51,536 bases of DNA, taken from Thermodesulfovibrionales bacterium. Its GTDB lineage: Bacteria; Nitrospirota; Thermodesulfovibrionia; Thermodesulfovibrionales; JdFR-86. Positions 25,275 through 32,209 of the stretch are shown here, piece after piece; within the stretch, counting starts at the first letter, position 1, and each line of letters starts with the position of its first letter. The translations under genes and the position numbers were made by a program. Where the stretch lies: positions 1 to 51,536 of the forward strand of contig JAUXOF010000057.1 in NCBI GenBank assembly GCA_030682405.1. The letters run 5' to 3'. Under the pieces are notes generated by a model that was given only the letters and a program-made list of their open reading frames with translations, was not told the DNA's origin and did not search any database.

Positions 25275-25533
25275 CAATCAGGTGTTCGTCAAGAGCCTTT
25301 TCACACGGCTTATCGGGGAGTATGGCTCTGAGACGGGTGAGCGGCTTGTCCGGCTCATAGCGGAGGAATTGGGCGGCCTCACCGTCTACATCCCCTCCGT
25401 CCGCCATCTGGAGCGCGAGACCGTCCGTGCCGAAGTTCGCCGCCTTTTCCGTGGCGATAACCACCGTGAGCTTGCCATTCGGTTCGGCATCTCCGAAGCC
25501 TCAGTCAGAAGAATCTTAAAGGAAAGGAGGTGA
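25234..25533 (+). CDS. Mor-like transcription activator
   Basis: 99 residues matching the Mor/C activator fold of Mu-like phages: an N-terminal dimerisation half with LTVYIPSVRHLERETVRAEV, and a C-terminal helix-turn-helix HRELAIRFGISEASVRRIL (about 79-97). Mu Mor binds a dyad upstream of a promoter lacking a -35 box. The three late-type promoters at 31263, 36104 and 50605 have such a layout and are natural targets. Starts inside the end of the recombinase gene. Confidence 0.8.
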   Translation: MMTTEVAAMGRRSDNQVFVKSLFTRLIGEYGSETGERLVRLIAEELGGLTVYIPSVRHLERETVRAEVRRLFRGDNHRELAIRFGISEASVRRILKERR

Positions 25534-25537
25534 TGAA

Positions 25538-25786
25538 ATGTCGCAGGTAGATTATCGTATTTCCGAGACAGAAACACGTCCGGCAGTAATCGTGAAGGAG
25601 CACGACGAGAATTGCGTGAACCTTCAGGTCTTCGTTGACGGTTCAAGCGACTCAGGTATTTTCACGCCGGAGCAATGCGCGTGCGGTCTGGCTTGGCGGA
25701 CTTCTGTCGTCCGAGGCGACGGCATCGGACAGTGGCAACCGCCGCCCGAGCCGCCCCCGGACGAAGACGACAAGAAAAAGAAGTAG
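25538..25786 (+). CDS. Hypothetical phage protein with acidic tail
   Basis: 82 residues with a strong AAAGGAGGTGATGAA ribosome binding site. The first 60 residues are beta-rich (AVIVKEHDENCVNLQVFVDG); the end is proline/acid-rich (PPPEPPPDEDDKKKK). No family recognised. It lies between the Mor-like gene and a structured element. Confidence 0.55.
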   Translation: MSQVDYRISETETRPAVIVKEHDENCVNLQVFVDGSSDSGIFTPEQCACGLAWRTSVVRGDGIGQWQPPPEPPPDEDDKKKK

Positions 25787-25795
25787 TTAAAGCAA

Positions 25796-25817
25796 CGCCC
25801 TCATATTTTTGAGGGCG
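25796..25817 (+). promoter_or_regulatory. Hairpin overlapping the 5' side of the structured element
   Basis: CGCCCTCA-TATTTT-TGAGGGCG is a perfect 8-bp stem whose right arm is also the left arm of the main stem of the 25811-25891 element. The two pairings exclude each other, an arrangement typical of attenuators and riboswitches. Confidence 0.45.
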
Positions 25818-25891
25818 CAGGTGCCCCGCTACCAACGGGGTTAACCGAACCATGCCAGAAACATGGCCCAAGGGTTTGCCTCTGCGCCCCC
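25811..25891. ncRNA. Structured element, copy A
   Basis: A closing stem GGGCGCAG (from 25813) with CTGCGCCC (to 25890) encloses a hairpin CCCCG-CTACCAA-CGGGG, a helix formed by AACC with GGTT, and a hairpin CCATG-CCAGAAA-CATGG. The core TAACCGAACCATGCC and GGTTTGCCTCTGCGCCCC recur in copy B at 50444-50584. It lies upstream of the antirestriction methyltransferase gene. The coding strand is not known. Confidence 0.5.
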
Positions 25892-25952
25892 GACCGCTTC
25901 AGTCACGGTAAGGGGATTATAGCAATGGCAGGCCGGAAAGGTCATTTCTGGC

Positions 25953-27302
25953 ATGGCTTTCATCGGCGCAATCAACGACCGTCTCAGGAAGTATTTCCAC
26001 ACCCGAGCCCCGCTCCTTGAGGGCCGGAAAATCTTCATAGGCTGCTCAGGCAACTTCACTGTAGAGCAGCTGCTTTCCCGCCGCCTCAAATCCGCCGAGC
26101 TTTTTTCAAACGACGTCTCCCTGTATTCGTCCGTCATCGGCCACGCTGTCATGGGCCGCACATTGCCTTTTGATGTCGTAAACGAAGACCTCCGCTTTGT
26201 CATGGATTACGCCCGCCGCGGCCCTGCGGAGTCCGTTGCCTCGGTGCTCATTGTCCTTGAGATGTTGAAATACGAAAAGCGCAAAAACGCTTACGCCGTG
26301 AGGATGTGGAACCATTACCTTTCCGCCTGGGACGGCCTCTTTGAAAAGACCCTCGCCAAAGTGAACAAGGCCCTTGCCTCAATCCGCATTGCCGATTACA
26401 CGATGCTCGATGTCCACGACTATTACCCACGGGACGGCGTGTCCATCGGCTTTCTGCCGACCTATGTCGGAGGGTATGAGAAGCTTTTTAAACGCCTTGA
26501 GGAATCCGTAAAGTGGGACACCCCTGCCTATGAGATGCTCACCGAGGAGCGCAGGGAGGAGACCGTGCGCCGGATGACCGCAGGGGAATACATCCTCTAC
26601 GACGACAGGGAGCGGGACTTGCCCTGCGCGGCCCGTGTGGATTTGTTCGGCCATAGGACGGTTTTTATTTACTCAAACCTCGGCATGAAGGCGGGAGTGT
26701 TCAAGAGGAGGATAAACGAGCGGGTCCCGAAATACCGGCTTCTCATGCCTGAGGATGGGATATCCCCGGAAGCGGAAATAAAAGTTATCGAGGCCGACCT
26801 GCCCACAATAAACCATTACAGGAATATGTATCTCAGCAAAAAGATAGAACCGGGAAGCGGCGGCCCCTGCTACATGGTTTTTGCAACGCCTCCGCCCGCC
26901 TGTCATTCCCGCGAAGGCGGGAATCCATCTCCGCGCCTTTTCGGCTTCCTCATTTTTCAATCCTATTCCCAAAGGGGAGGCAAGGCCGACGAAATTTACC
27001 TGCTTTCGGACTTCGTTGTGCCGTCAGCAAGGCACAGGAGGCTTGCCAAGCTCCTTTTGATGGCCCTCAAGTGCCGGGAGGTCAGGGAGGAGCTTGAGGC
27101 CCGGACGGTGCGGAGATACCGGAGCATCCTCACGACCGCGTTCACGGACAAGCCGGTCTCGATGAAATACCGCGGCCTGTTCGAGCTTGTAAAACGCGGC
27201 ACAGGCGCCGCCGGGCAGTTCCTCAATTACAGGGCCGAGTTCGAAAACACATCTCTAAAGGAGGTAGTTGCGCTATGGACGAAAAAATACGGGAAAAAAT
27301 AG
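25953..27302 (+). CDS. Putative antirestriction adenine methyltransferase fused to GNAT-like domain
   Basis: 449 residues. The N-terminal half (about 25-190) has IFIGCSGNFTVEQLLSRR and SNDVSLYSSVIG, a pattern I associate with phage antirestriction adenine methyltransferases. The C-terminal half has DEIYLLSDFVVPSARHRRLA followed by KLLLMAL and TTAFTDKPVSMKYRG, resembling GNAT or Mom-like DNA modification enzymes. Together with the ParB-like gene that overlaps its end, it is likely to modify phage DNA against restriction. A REP-like palindrome is inserted in frame at about residue 316. Family names are from memory and should be treated as probable. Confidence 0.62.
   Translation: MAFIGAINDRLRKYFHTRAPLLEGRKIFIGCSGNFTVEQLLSRRLKSAELFSNDVSLYSSVIGHAVMGRTLPFDVVNEDLRFVMDYARRGPAESVASVLIVLEMLKYEKRKNAYAVRMWNHYLSAWDGLFEKTLAKVNKALASIRIADYTMLDVHDYYPRDGVSIGFLPTYVGGYEKLFKRLEESVKWDTPAYEMLTEERREETVRRMTAGEYILYDDRERDLPCAARVDLFGHRTVFIYSNLGMKAGVFKRRINERVPKYRLLMPEDGISPEAEIKVIEADLPTINHYRNMYLSKKIEPGSGGPCYMVFATPPPACHSREGGNPSPRLFGFLIFQSYSQRGGKADEIYLLSDFVVPSARHRRLAKLLLMALKCREVREELEARTVRRYRSILTTAFTDKPVSMKYRGLFELVKRGTGAAGQFLNYRAEFENTSLKEVVALWTKKYGKK
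26901..26930. repeat. REP/MITE-type palindrome inserted in the methyltransferase gene
   Basis: TGTC then ATTCCCGC-GAAG-GCGGGAAT (26905-26924) then CCATCT. This is the well-known dispersed palindrome whose + frame here reads CHSREGGNPS and whose opposite frame reads IPAFAGMT. It adds about 12-20 codons without breaking the frame. Confidence 0.8.
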
Positions 27303-28036
27303 ACGAGTTAAACGCTGTTATGAAGGGCTTGCCTTACGGTCTCGCCCTTGTGGACCCTAAGGAGGTCAAGCTCTTGGACAAAAACGCCCGGTACATGTCC
27401 GCCGATATGTTCAAAAGCCTCGTGGAGAACGTCCGGCGTGACGGCGGCCTCACTTCCCTGCCCCTGCTCTGGAAGCGTGAGGACGGCTCACTTTTGGCCC
27501 TGTCGGGAAATCACAGGGTTCAGGCGGCGGTGCATGCCGGGGTGGAGAGCATCCTTGCCCTGGTTTTAGACCGGCCCCTGAGCCGCGAGGAACAGGTGGC
27601 AATCCAGCTTTCTCATAACGCCATCGAGGGCAAGGACGACCCGGTTGTCCTTAAAGACCTTTGGGACGAGATAGAGGACATAGACCTCAAGCTCTATGCC
27701 GGGCTGGACTCCGAGCTTTTAAAAGAGCTTGAGAAGATGGAGTTTGACTCCATTGCCGAGGCCCGGCTGGACTTCCGGCAGGTGATGCTTCTTTTCCTTC
27801 CAGAGGAGGCCGGGGAGCTTAAGCGGGTCATGGAGGATGCGGACAACATCTTTTCCGGGGACGAAAATTATATCCTGAGCCGGAAGCACTTCAATGAGGT
27901 CTTCGCCCTGCTTGCGGACGTCAAGGAGCAGTTCGGCATCGTGAACAACCCCACGGCCATGATGAAGCTCGTGGAGCTTGCAAGGGAGAAGATGGAAGAA
28001 TATAATAGAGCCAATCTTATTAACGAAGGAGGCTGA
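27275..28036 (+). CDS. ParB-like nuclease domain protein
   Basis: 253 residues. The N-terminal ParB/sulfiredoxin-like domain (about 20-115) includes LALVDPKEVKLLDKNARYMS, GNHR (78-81), a variant of the ParB GERR/GxRR box, and HAGVESILALVLD. The C-terminal part is helical. In phages this domain is often encoded beside DNA methyltransferases, as here, and may regulate or take part in DNA modification. It is not a chromosome-partitioning ParB, since the HTH part is absent. Confidence 0.75.
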   Translation: MDEKIREKIDELNAVMKGLPYGLALVDPKEVKLLDKNARYMSADMFKSLVENVRRDGGLTSLPLLWKREDGSLLALSGNHRVQAAVHAGVESILALVLDRPLSREEQVAIQLSHNAIEGKDDPVVLKDLWDEIEDIDLKLYAGLDSELLKELEKMEFDSIAEARLDFRQVMLLFLPEEAGELKRVMEDADNIFSGDENYILSRKHFNEVFALLADVKEQFGIVNNPTAMMKLVELAREKMEEYNRANLINEGG

Positions 28037-28041
28037 CGCTT

Positions 28042-28197
28042 ATGAAGAAGGAAGACTTAGCGCCAATGATGAGTGCTATCTTAGAGAAAGTGGAAGGTTT
28101 GAACCCACCAAAGGAGAGAAAAGAGGTAGAAGACCTTATTAGAAACACTTTTAAAAAAATTACTGAAGAATGGCCAGGTGTAATATTTGGTAGTTAA
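28042..28197 (+). CDS. Small helical hypothetical protein (51 aa)
   Basis: ATG 28042 with GAAGGAGG upstream. The product is one or two charged helices (MKKEDLAPMMSAILEKVEG and on) ending in GVIFGS. AT-rich relative to the genes before it. Function unknown. Confidence 0.55.
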   Translation: MKKEDLAPMMSAILEKVEGLNPPKERKEVEDLIRNTFKKITEEWPGVIFGS

Positions 28198-28625
28198 TAT
28201 CAAAACCATGCCACCCTCGGAGGGGCAAAACCAATAAAATCAATCACTTAGAGTGGGGCGTATTTCAGCGTAAAGGGGGTAAATATCTTTTCGGATATAA
28301 AACTACTGCCCCCTTTGCTTCGCCCCGTAACCTCTTAATTTATATAGTTTCATTTTTCGCTCTTAGCCCCCGCCATGAGGCGTGTAAATCATGCCAGTTT
28401 TGCGTTGCTTTCTGGCACGATATTTTCTTTGTTATTTTATAAATTATTCTTATAAGCCCATAAAAATATTTGTCGACTTTTTTGTTAACTTTTGCTTGAT
28501 TTCGCTTGACTGCCCCTTGCTATTTTTGCTCTATAGAAGATAATCTAAGCATGATGATACATGCGTGGGTAATTCCATTTATGGAATTAAGTATCATTCC
28601 CCCCAAAATAAGATAGGAGGCTGAG
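28198..28625. other. AT-rich gap with structured segments and hicBA control region
   Basis: No gene seen in about 430 bp. Nested inverted repeats at 28255-28326: GGGGCG with CGCCCC, AAAGGGGG with CCCCCTTT, and ATATC with GATAT around a TTTTCG loop. A further stem TGCCAG/CTGGCA is near 28392-28415. The right end holds the operator-like palindrome before hicB. Confidence 0.5.
28571..28588. promoter_or_regulatory. 18-bp palindrome upstream of hicB-like gene
   Basis: AATTCCAT-TT-ATGGAATT is a perfect dyad, bracketed by ATGATAC and GTATCAT which extend it to a larger imperfect palindrome (about 28553-28597). Position about 40 bp before hicB fits an autoregulatory operator. Confidence 0.55.
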
Positions 28626-28958
28626 ATGAAGCTTGCCCTCAAAAGATTTATAGGGCGTAAACCGACCTTTACTCTGCACGTCTTGATTTATGAAGAGGAC
28701 GGCGTTTGGGTAGCGCATTGTTTGGAGATGGATATTATCGCTTCAGACCCCGCTCAGGGCAAAGTCGAGAAGGATATTATCGACCTTATTCGCGCTCAGC
28801 TTGTATTTGCTCATGAGCACGGCAATATGGAAAACATTTTCACGCCCGCGCCACCTGAGGACTGGGCAAAACTCTTTAATGCCTCGCGGTCATGCAATCT
28901 TAAGAAGCTTAATAAAGAAACCTCTCCCTTTAAGGGGGTCGAGCTCTGCTTTGCCTAA
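28626..28958 (+). CDS. hicB: HicB-like antitoxin
   Basis: 110 residues with the HicB partial RNase H-like fold pattern: FTLHVLIYEEDGVWVAHCLE followed by MDIIASDPAQGKVEKDIIDL. The C-terminal part shows no clear ribbon-helix-helix or HTH, so DNA binding is not evident from sequence. Good AGGAGG site. The next gene encodes the HicA-like partner. The order (antitoxin first) is the reverse of the commonest hicAB order. Confidence 0.7.
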   Translation: MKLALKRFIGRKPTFTLHVLIYEEDGVWVAHCLEMDIIASDPAQGKVEKDIIDLIRAQLVFAHEHGNMENIFTPAPPEDWAKLFNASRSCNLKKLNKETSPFKGVELCFA

Positions 28959-29232
28959 GATACAACCTTGTCCACTGAAATATAAAGAGCTTATGGAGAG
29001 GTTGCGCCCCTTTGGAGTAATTGAACATCCTAATCCGACGCGCGGTAAGGGCAGTGAAAAAATCCTCATCTTAAAGTCTGGCCTTGATAAAAATGGGAAA
29101 TATCATGGCCCGCAATATCCAGTTAAGCACCACGGCGAAGGTACCGAAATTTATAAACCAGTCATTACGAATATTTTGAAGAGATTCAACATTACGCCAG
29201 CAGAATTCTGGTCACCTCACGGCTTCGCTTAA
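28951..29232 (+). CDS. hicA: HicA-like toxin with altered active-site motif
   Basis: 93 residues from TTG 28951, overlapping the hicB stop by 8 bp. It has the HicA layout MERLRPFGV...GKGSEKILIL...YKPVITNILKRFNI, a double-stranded-RNA-binding-like fold. In classical HicA the motif is G-S-H with the catalytic histidine; here it is G-S-E. Conserved histidines remain at YPVKHHGEG. It may be a distinct subfamily or an inactive toxin. Confidence 0.62.
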   Translation: MPKIQPCPLKYKELMERLRPFGVIEHPNPTRGKGSEKILILKSGLDKNGKYHGPQYPVKHHGEGTEIYKPVITNILKRFNITPAEFWSPHGFA

Positions 29233-29389
29233 GCATTCCTAAGCATTCTCCCGTTTTTCCAAGCGTCCCCTCGTAAACCCTTGCGTATCAAGCCTCCGCA
29301 CCGTGTATCGCCCTTGCCTTAGGTAGGTAATCTGGTAGGATAAAAGTATCAAAAGTTATTGATTTCTTAACAGAAAGGAGGTGAGAGCG

Positions 29390-29497
29390 ATGGAAGGTTT
29401 GGCTTTCATGCCGGATATGGAGGACGAGTACGAAGGAGCGGGTTTCCCGCTCAATAAGAAGGGGCAGTCCCGGACAGGAACGATGCCCCTTTTTTAA
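29390..29497 (+). CDS. 35-residue ORF ending in a terminator hairpin
   Basis: ATG 29390 has an excellent ribosome binding site (GAAAGGAGGTGA). The product MEGLAFMPDMEDEYEGAGFP and a basic end has no known family. The last codons form the terminator described next. Confidence 0.5.
   Translation: MEGLAFMPDMEDEYEGAGFPLNKKGQSRTGTMPLF
29459..29495 (+). terminator. Hairpin with T-run inside the small ORF
   Basis: AAGGGGCA (29459-29466) pairs with TGCCCCTT (29484-29491), followed by TTTT: a rho-independent terminator shape that overlaps the 3' end of the 35-residue ORF. Confidence 0.55.
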
Positions 29498-29521
29498 GAC
29501 CCCCACGAAGGAGGTAATGTC

Positions 29522-30019
29522 ATGAGTGTAGCAGTCGCAAAGAAAAAGGTCAAGGCCGACGGCTTTTCGGTAACGGATGTGCTTGCTACGGCATCCGCTC
29601 CGGCGAAGAAGGAGTCCGGCTCAAAAGCGCCGGTGCTCATGGTGGGTGAGGATGTTAAGAAGCTCGCCTCAAAGGTCAGGGAGCTTAAGGCGGAGCTTGA
29701 CAGCATCGAGGCAATGTATGAGGCCCGAGCTGCGGAGCTAATCGAGAAGGTGGCCTCTCAGCGCGAGGCCCTGTGTAAAAGCGGGTATGTCTCGGCAGTC
29801 AGGGTGCCGGACTCAGGTGGCCTTTCGGTCGGCGTCTCATGGTCAAGCAATTACTCTAAGGTCGGCATGGAGAATGCCGATACCCTCAAGGGCATAGCGG
29901 GCAAGGGGTTTGAGGATTACTTCACCACGGAGATGAGCATCTCGGTGAAGGACGTCTCAGAGGATGCCCTTTCGGAGCTTATCCTCCTTGAATTTTTATG
30001 TGGTTTTCGATTCTCTTGA
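29522..30019 (+). pseudogene. Phage protein, 5' part of a gene interrupted by a 346-bp insertion
   Basis: ATG 29522 with AAGGAGG upstream. The first about 158 residues look native: a coiled-coil segment (KKLASKVRELKAELDSIEAM) and an alpha/beta part (SVGVSWSSNYSKVG). The last nine residues (FLCGFRFS) are read from inserted DNA. Joining the two copies of TGAATTT (29989-29995 and 30335-30341) continues the frame into the segment at 30336-30749 and gives a single 293-residue protein. As it stands, translation stops at 30019. Function unknown. Confidence 0.65.
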
Positions 30020-30329
30020 CCTTGAGCCAAAAGGGGTTTTGAGGACACCGGCTATCCGAGACAAGATACTTTGAGTCGAGCTTTTTAAGCACGATGCCCT
30101 CGTTCTCCCCTTCAATGGACTCGTAAAACAGCTTCCTTTTTCCGACCCTCACCTGCCGGGCAATCTCGATAAAGGGATATCCGGGAAGGTAATCCCTGAC
30201 CGCAAGCTCAAGCAGTCCCCGCCTGTTTGAAAGCGGAAGGCCCGCGAGCAAATCCCCTTTGAGGTAAACGTCTTTTTTGAAAAGGACTTTGTCTCGGTCA
30301 ATCAGCGTTGCGAAATCCACACCCTTCAT
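29979..30329 (-). pseudogene. Fragment of an ATP-dependent DNA ligase (antisense insertion)
   Basis: The reverse strand encodes about 110 residues of the second half of a ligase adenylation domain: LLAGLPLSNRRGLLELAV, motif IV EGIVLKKLDSKY and motif V FWLKVKR. The catalytic KxDG motif and the OB domain are absent, so it cannot be a working ligase alone. It lies in opposite orientation to all neighbouring phage genes and coincides with the 346-bp segment between two TGAATTT repeats. Confidence 0.7.
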
Positions 30330-30341
30330 GCCGATGAATTT
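29989..30341. repeat. 7-bp direct repeats bounding the insertion
   Basis: TGAATTT at 29989-29995 and again at 30335-30341, exactly 346 bp apart. Collapsing them to one copy restores the plus-strand reading frame through the gene. They resemble a target-site duplication or micro-homology used in the insertion. Confidence 0.6.
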
Positions 30342-30749
30342 CCCAAGCTCCCTGAGGAGCCGGGGGCAGAGGTCAGGGTGGAGGGCCTCATCGAGAAGCT
30401 GAGAAGGGTCGTCGTGGCCGCCGCTGAGTCGGACACGCGGTATGCCTTAAACGGTGTGCTCTTTGATTTAGACGGCCTCATAGCCCTTGAAAGGCAGGAA
30501 AACATCTTCGAGCTACAATACCTCTCGGAGGAAGAAACGAAGTCTGTAACGGACTTTGACGCCCTCCTGCGCTCGGTCGAGAGGTTTCTCGTGGCCGTGG
30601 ACGGGGAGAAAAGGCTCAAGCATCTTGAGAAGGCCGTCTTCGGCGGCGTGTCCGTCGAGAGGATAGACTTTATTATCCGCGGCCTCCAGAAGGTGAGGAA
30701 AACCGTCTTCAAAGGCGAAGGCGCCAAGGAGGCCCTCGAAGCGGCATAG
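30336..30749 (+). pseudogene. 3' part of the interrupted phage gene
   Basis: Reads EFPKLPEEPGAEVRVEGLIEK, then a helical protein with FELQYLSEEETKSVTDFDAL to a TAG at 30747-30749. The only start inside is GTG 30378 with a weak ribosome binding site, so a separate product is doubtful. In the joined frame it forms residues about 157-293 of the restored protein. If GTG 30378 is used, a 123-residue protein would result. Confidence 0.6.
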
Positions 30750-30946
30750 ATTTAAGGGGCGGTGGGAAACCCTACCCCCCTTTTTTTTACTGGTATTTTT
30801 CTTGCAGGTAAAGTTATGAAAGGAAAAATCTTAAGACTCTTATACTATGCGCCATACAAATATGGGAAAAATGATTGAGGCAAAAACCACAATGGTGGGT
30901 GAAAACGCACACATGATGGTGATCGCCCCGAAAGGGGGTGAAAGAA
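30750..30946. other. Intergenic region with possible promoter
   Basis: A poly-T tract at 30783 follows ACCCTACCCCCC. TATACT at 30842 could be a -10 box, with TTGCAGG about 33 bp upstream as in the late promoter modules. A competing small ORF from ATG 30847 has no ribosome binding site and is not called. Confidence 0.3.
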
Positions 30947-31201
30947 ATGTCCAAACGACACCGATACCGCAAGAAATCCGACCCTGCTTACCACTGGAAA
31001 TGCTGCGTTTTAGCAGAAGGTTGTCATCGAGAACAAAGAGACAATTTAACGACAGCCATCGTCGGATTTATAGATTGGGTCAAAAACCCCTTAATTTTAA
31101 TATTTGGAGGGATTCTAATCGGGATGAGCCTCTCAGGGCTGAGTCTTTCAGAGCCATTAATATTAGTTTGGAAAGCTTTCAGTTATTTTAATTTGTTTTA
31201 A
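30947..31201 (+). CDS. Small membrane protein
   Basis: 84 residues from ATG 30947, which has AAGGGGGTGAAAGAA in front. A basic, Cys/His-bearing N-terminus (YHWKCCVLAEGCHRE) is followed by one or two hydrophobic segments (NPLILIFGGILIGMSLSGL and a C-terminal one). Position just before the packaging operon; possibly a membrane regulator or superinfection protein. No family recognised. Confidence 0.55.
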   Translation: MSKRHRYRKKSDPAYHWKCCVLAEGCHREQRDNLTTAIVGFIDWVKNPLILIFGGILIGMSLSGLSLSEPLILVWKAFSYFNLF

Positions 31202-31222
31202 GTCTAAGAAAAAGAGAATATC

Positions 31223-31246
31223 AAGCCCCGCCTAGGCGGGGCTTTT
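31223..31246 (+). terminator. Rho-independent terminator
   Basis: AAGCCCCGCC-TA-GGCGGGGCTT is a 10-bp perfect stem followed by TT and AATT. It separates the middle genes from the late promoter that starts 17 bp later. Confidence 0.8.
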
Positions 31247-31262
31247 AATTTATAGCCGCCTG

Positions 31263-31372
31263 AAAATAGTTGCAGGTTTCTTAGGAAATGACACGAGAAG
31301 TCTGATATAAAAGCCCAAAGGCCTTAATGAGGCCGGAGGGCTTTTATATTGGCGGATGAAGAGAAAAAGACA
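31263..31372 (+). promoter_or_regulatory. Late promoter and hairpin leader, copy 1 (packaging operon)
   Basis: The conserved upstream block starting AAAATAGTTGCAGG includes the dyad TTTC-TTAG-GAAA. It is followed by an extended -10 (TGATATAAA) without a -35 box, as expected for an activator-dependent promoter. Downstream, ATATAAAAGCCC pairs with GGGCTTTTATAT around an inner stem GGCCT-taatg-AGGCC. The right arm contains the GGAGGG ribosome binding site of the TTG start at 31349. The first eight codons are shared with copy 3 at 50605. Confidence 0.7.
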
Positions 31373-32209
31373 GGCGAGATAGCAACCGAGCGGCTTCTTT
31401 CCGTCGCCAAAAAGAATATCGTAAACCGCCTCAACTCCGGCAAAGACATCCCTGTCAGAGACCTTGAATACCTCGTAGAGCTTGAAAAGCGTCTCAAAGA
31501 TATAAAATCCCCCCCTCATGAAAAGACCGCGCCTTTAGGGGATGCCGAAGCCGGGGATACTGGCATCCCCGCCCGCCTCCGCATCCCGCGCTATACGCTC
31601 TCCGCCGCCGCGCTCGGCCAGAGAAAAAAGGCCGCGAAGAGCGACAAGAAGTCCGAGGCCATGAAGGGCAACAAGAACTCGTGGAAACACGGCAAATATG
31701 CCAAAGGCTTTATAGAGCGTTTCATTCGTCCTTGCAAGTCCACCTGCAAATCCTACCCCTGCGAGTTGATAGAGAGCGGGGAGGCCAAGCCCGGCGGTGC
31801 CTGTCTCGATAAGACCGAAATGCTCACCACCTTTGCGGCCCTCAAAAAGGCCCTCACAGAAAAAAAGAATCCGGAACGTTACGACGACATAAATGAAATC
31901 ATTTCCATGAAGGTGGCCGGAGCCATGCAGGTTGTTGAGATGCTCATCGAGGACGTCATCACGGACAACACCATTGTGAAGAGCGAGAAGTTTGACAGCG
32001 AGGGTAAGGTCATCGGCTACGAAATCAAACCCCACCCTTCCCTTTTCAGCCTAAGTAAGCTCCTGCACGACCTCGGCATCACGCTTCACGACCTGCATAT
32101 CACGCCTAAGGCGCTCGCTAAGTCCGGCGAAGTCGAGGAGGCCGGTGAGACCTTTGCAAAAATCATTGCCGCGGCCGGTAAAATGAGAGGCAAAAGTGCA
32201 GGCGATTGA
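31349..32209 (+). CDS. Terminase small subunit-like protein
   Basis: 286 residues from TTG 31349. The centre has MKGNKNSWKHGKYAKGFIER, a GN.N..KHG motif common in phage small terminases, with a Cys cluster nearby (CKSTCKSYPCELI) that may bind zinc. It would recognise phage DNA for packaging. The large terminase gene overlaps its 3' end by 14 bp, which supports the call. The length is greater than average for the family. Confidence 0.72.
   Translation: MADEEKKTGEIATERLLSVAKKNIVNRLNSGKDIPVRDLEYLVELEKRLKDIKSPPHEKTAPLGDAEAGDTGIPARLRIPRYTLSAAALGQRKKAAKSDKKSEAMKGNKNSWKHGKYAKGFIERFIRPCKSTCKSYPCELIESGEAKPGGACLDKTEMLTTFAALKKALTEKKNPERYDDINEIISMKVAGAMQVVEMLIEDVITDNTIVKSEKFDSEGKVIGYEIKPHPSLFSLSKLLHDLGITLHDLHITPKALAKSGEVEEAGETFAKIIAAAGKMRGKSAGD

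Noticed and set aside
25811-25891. Copy A read on the reverse strand as a c-di-GMP-I riboswitch (GGCAAACC and GGTAGCGGGG pieces)
   Set aside because: The other conserved parts of that aptamer are missing and the fold differs, so the resemblance is not sufficient.
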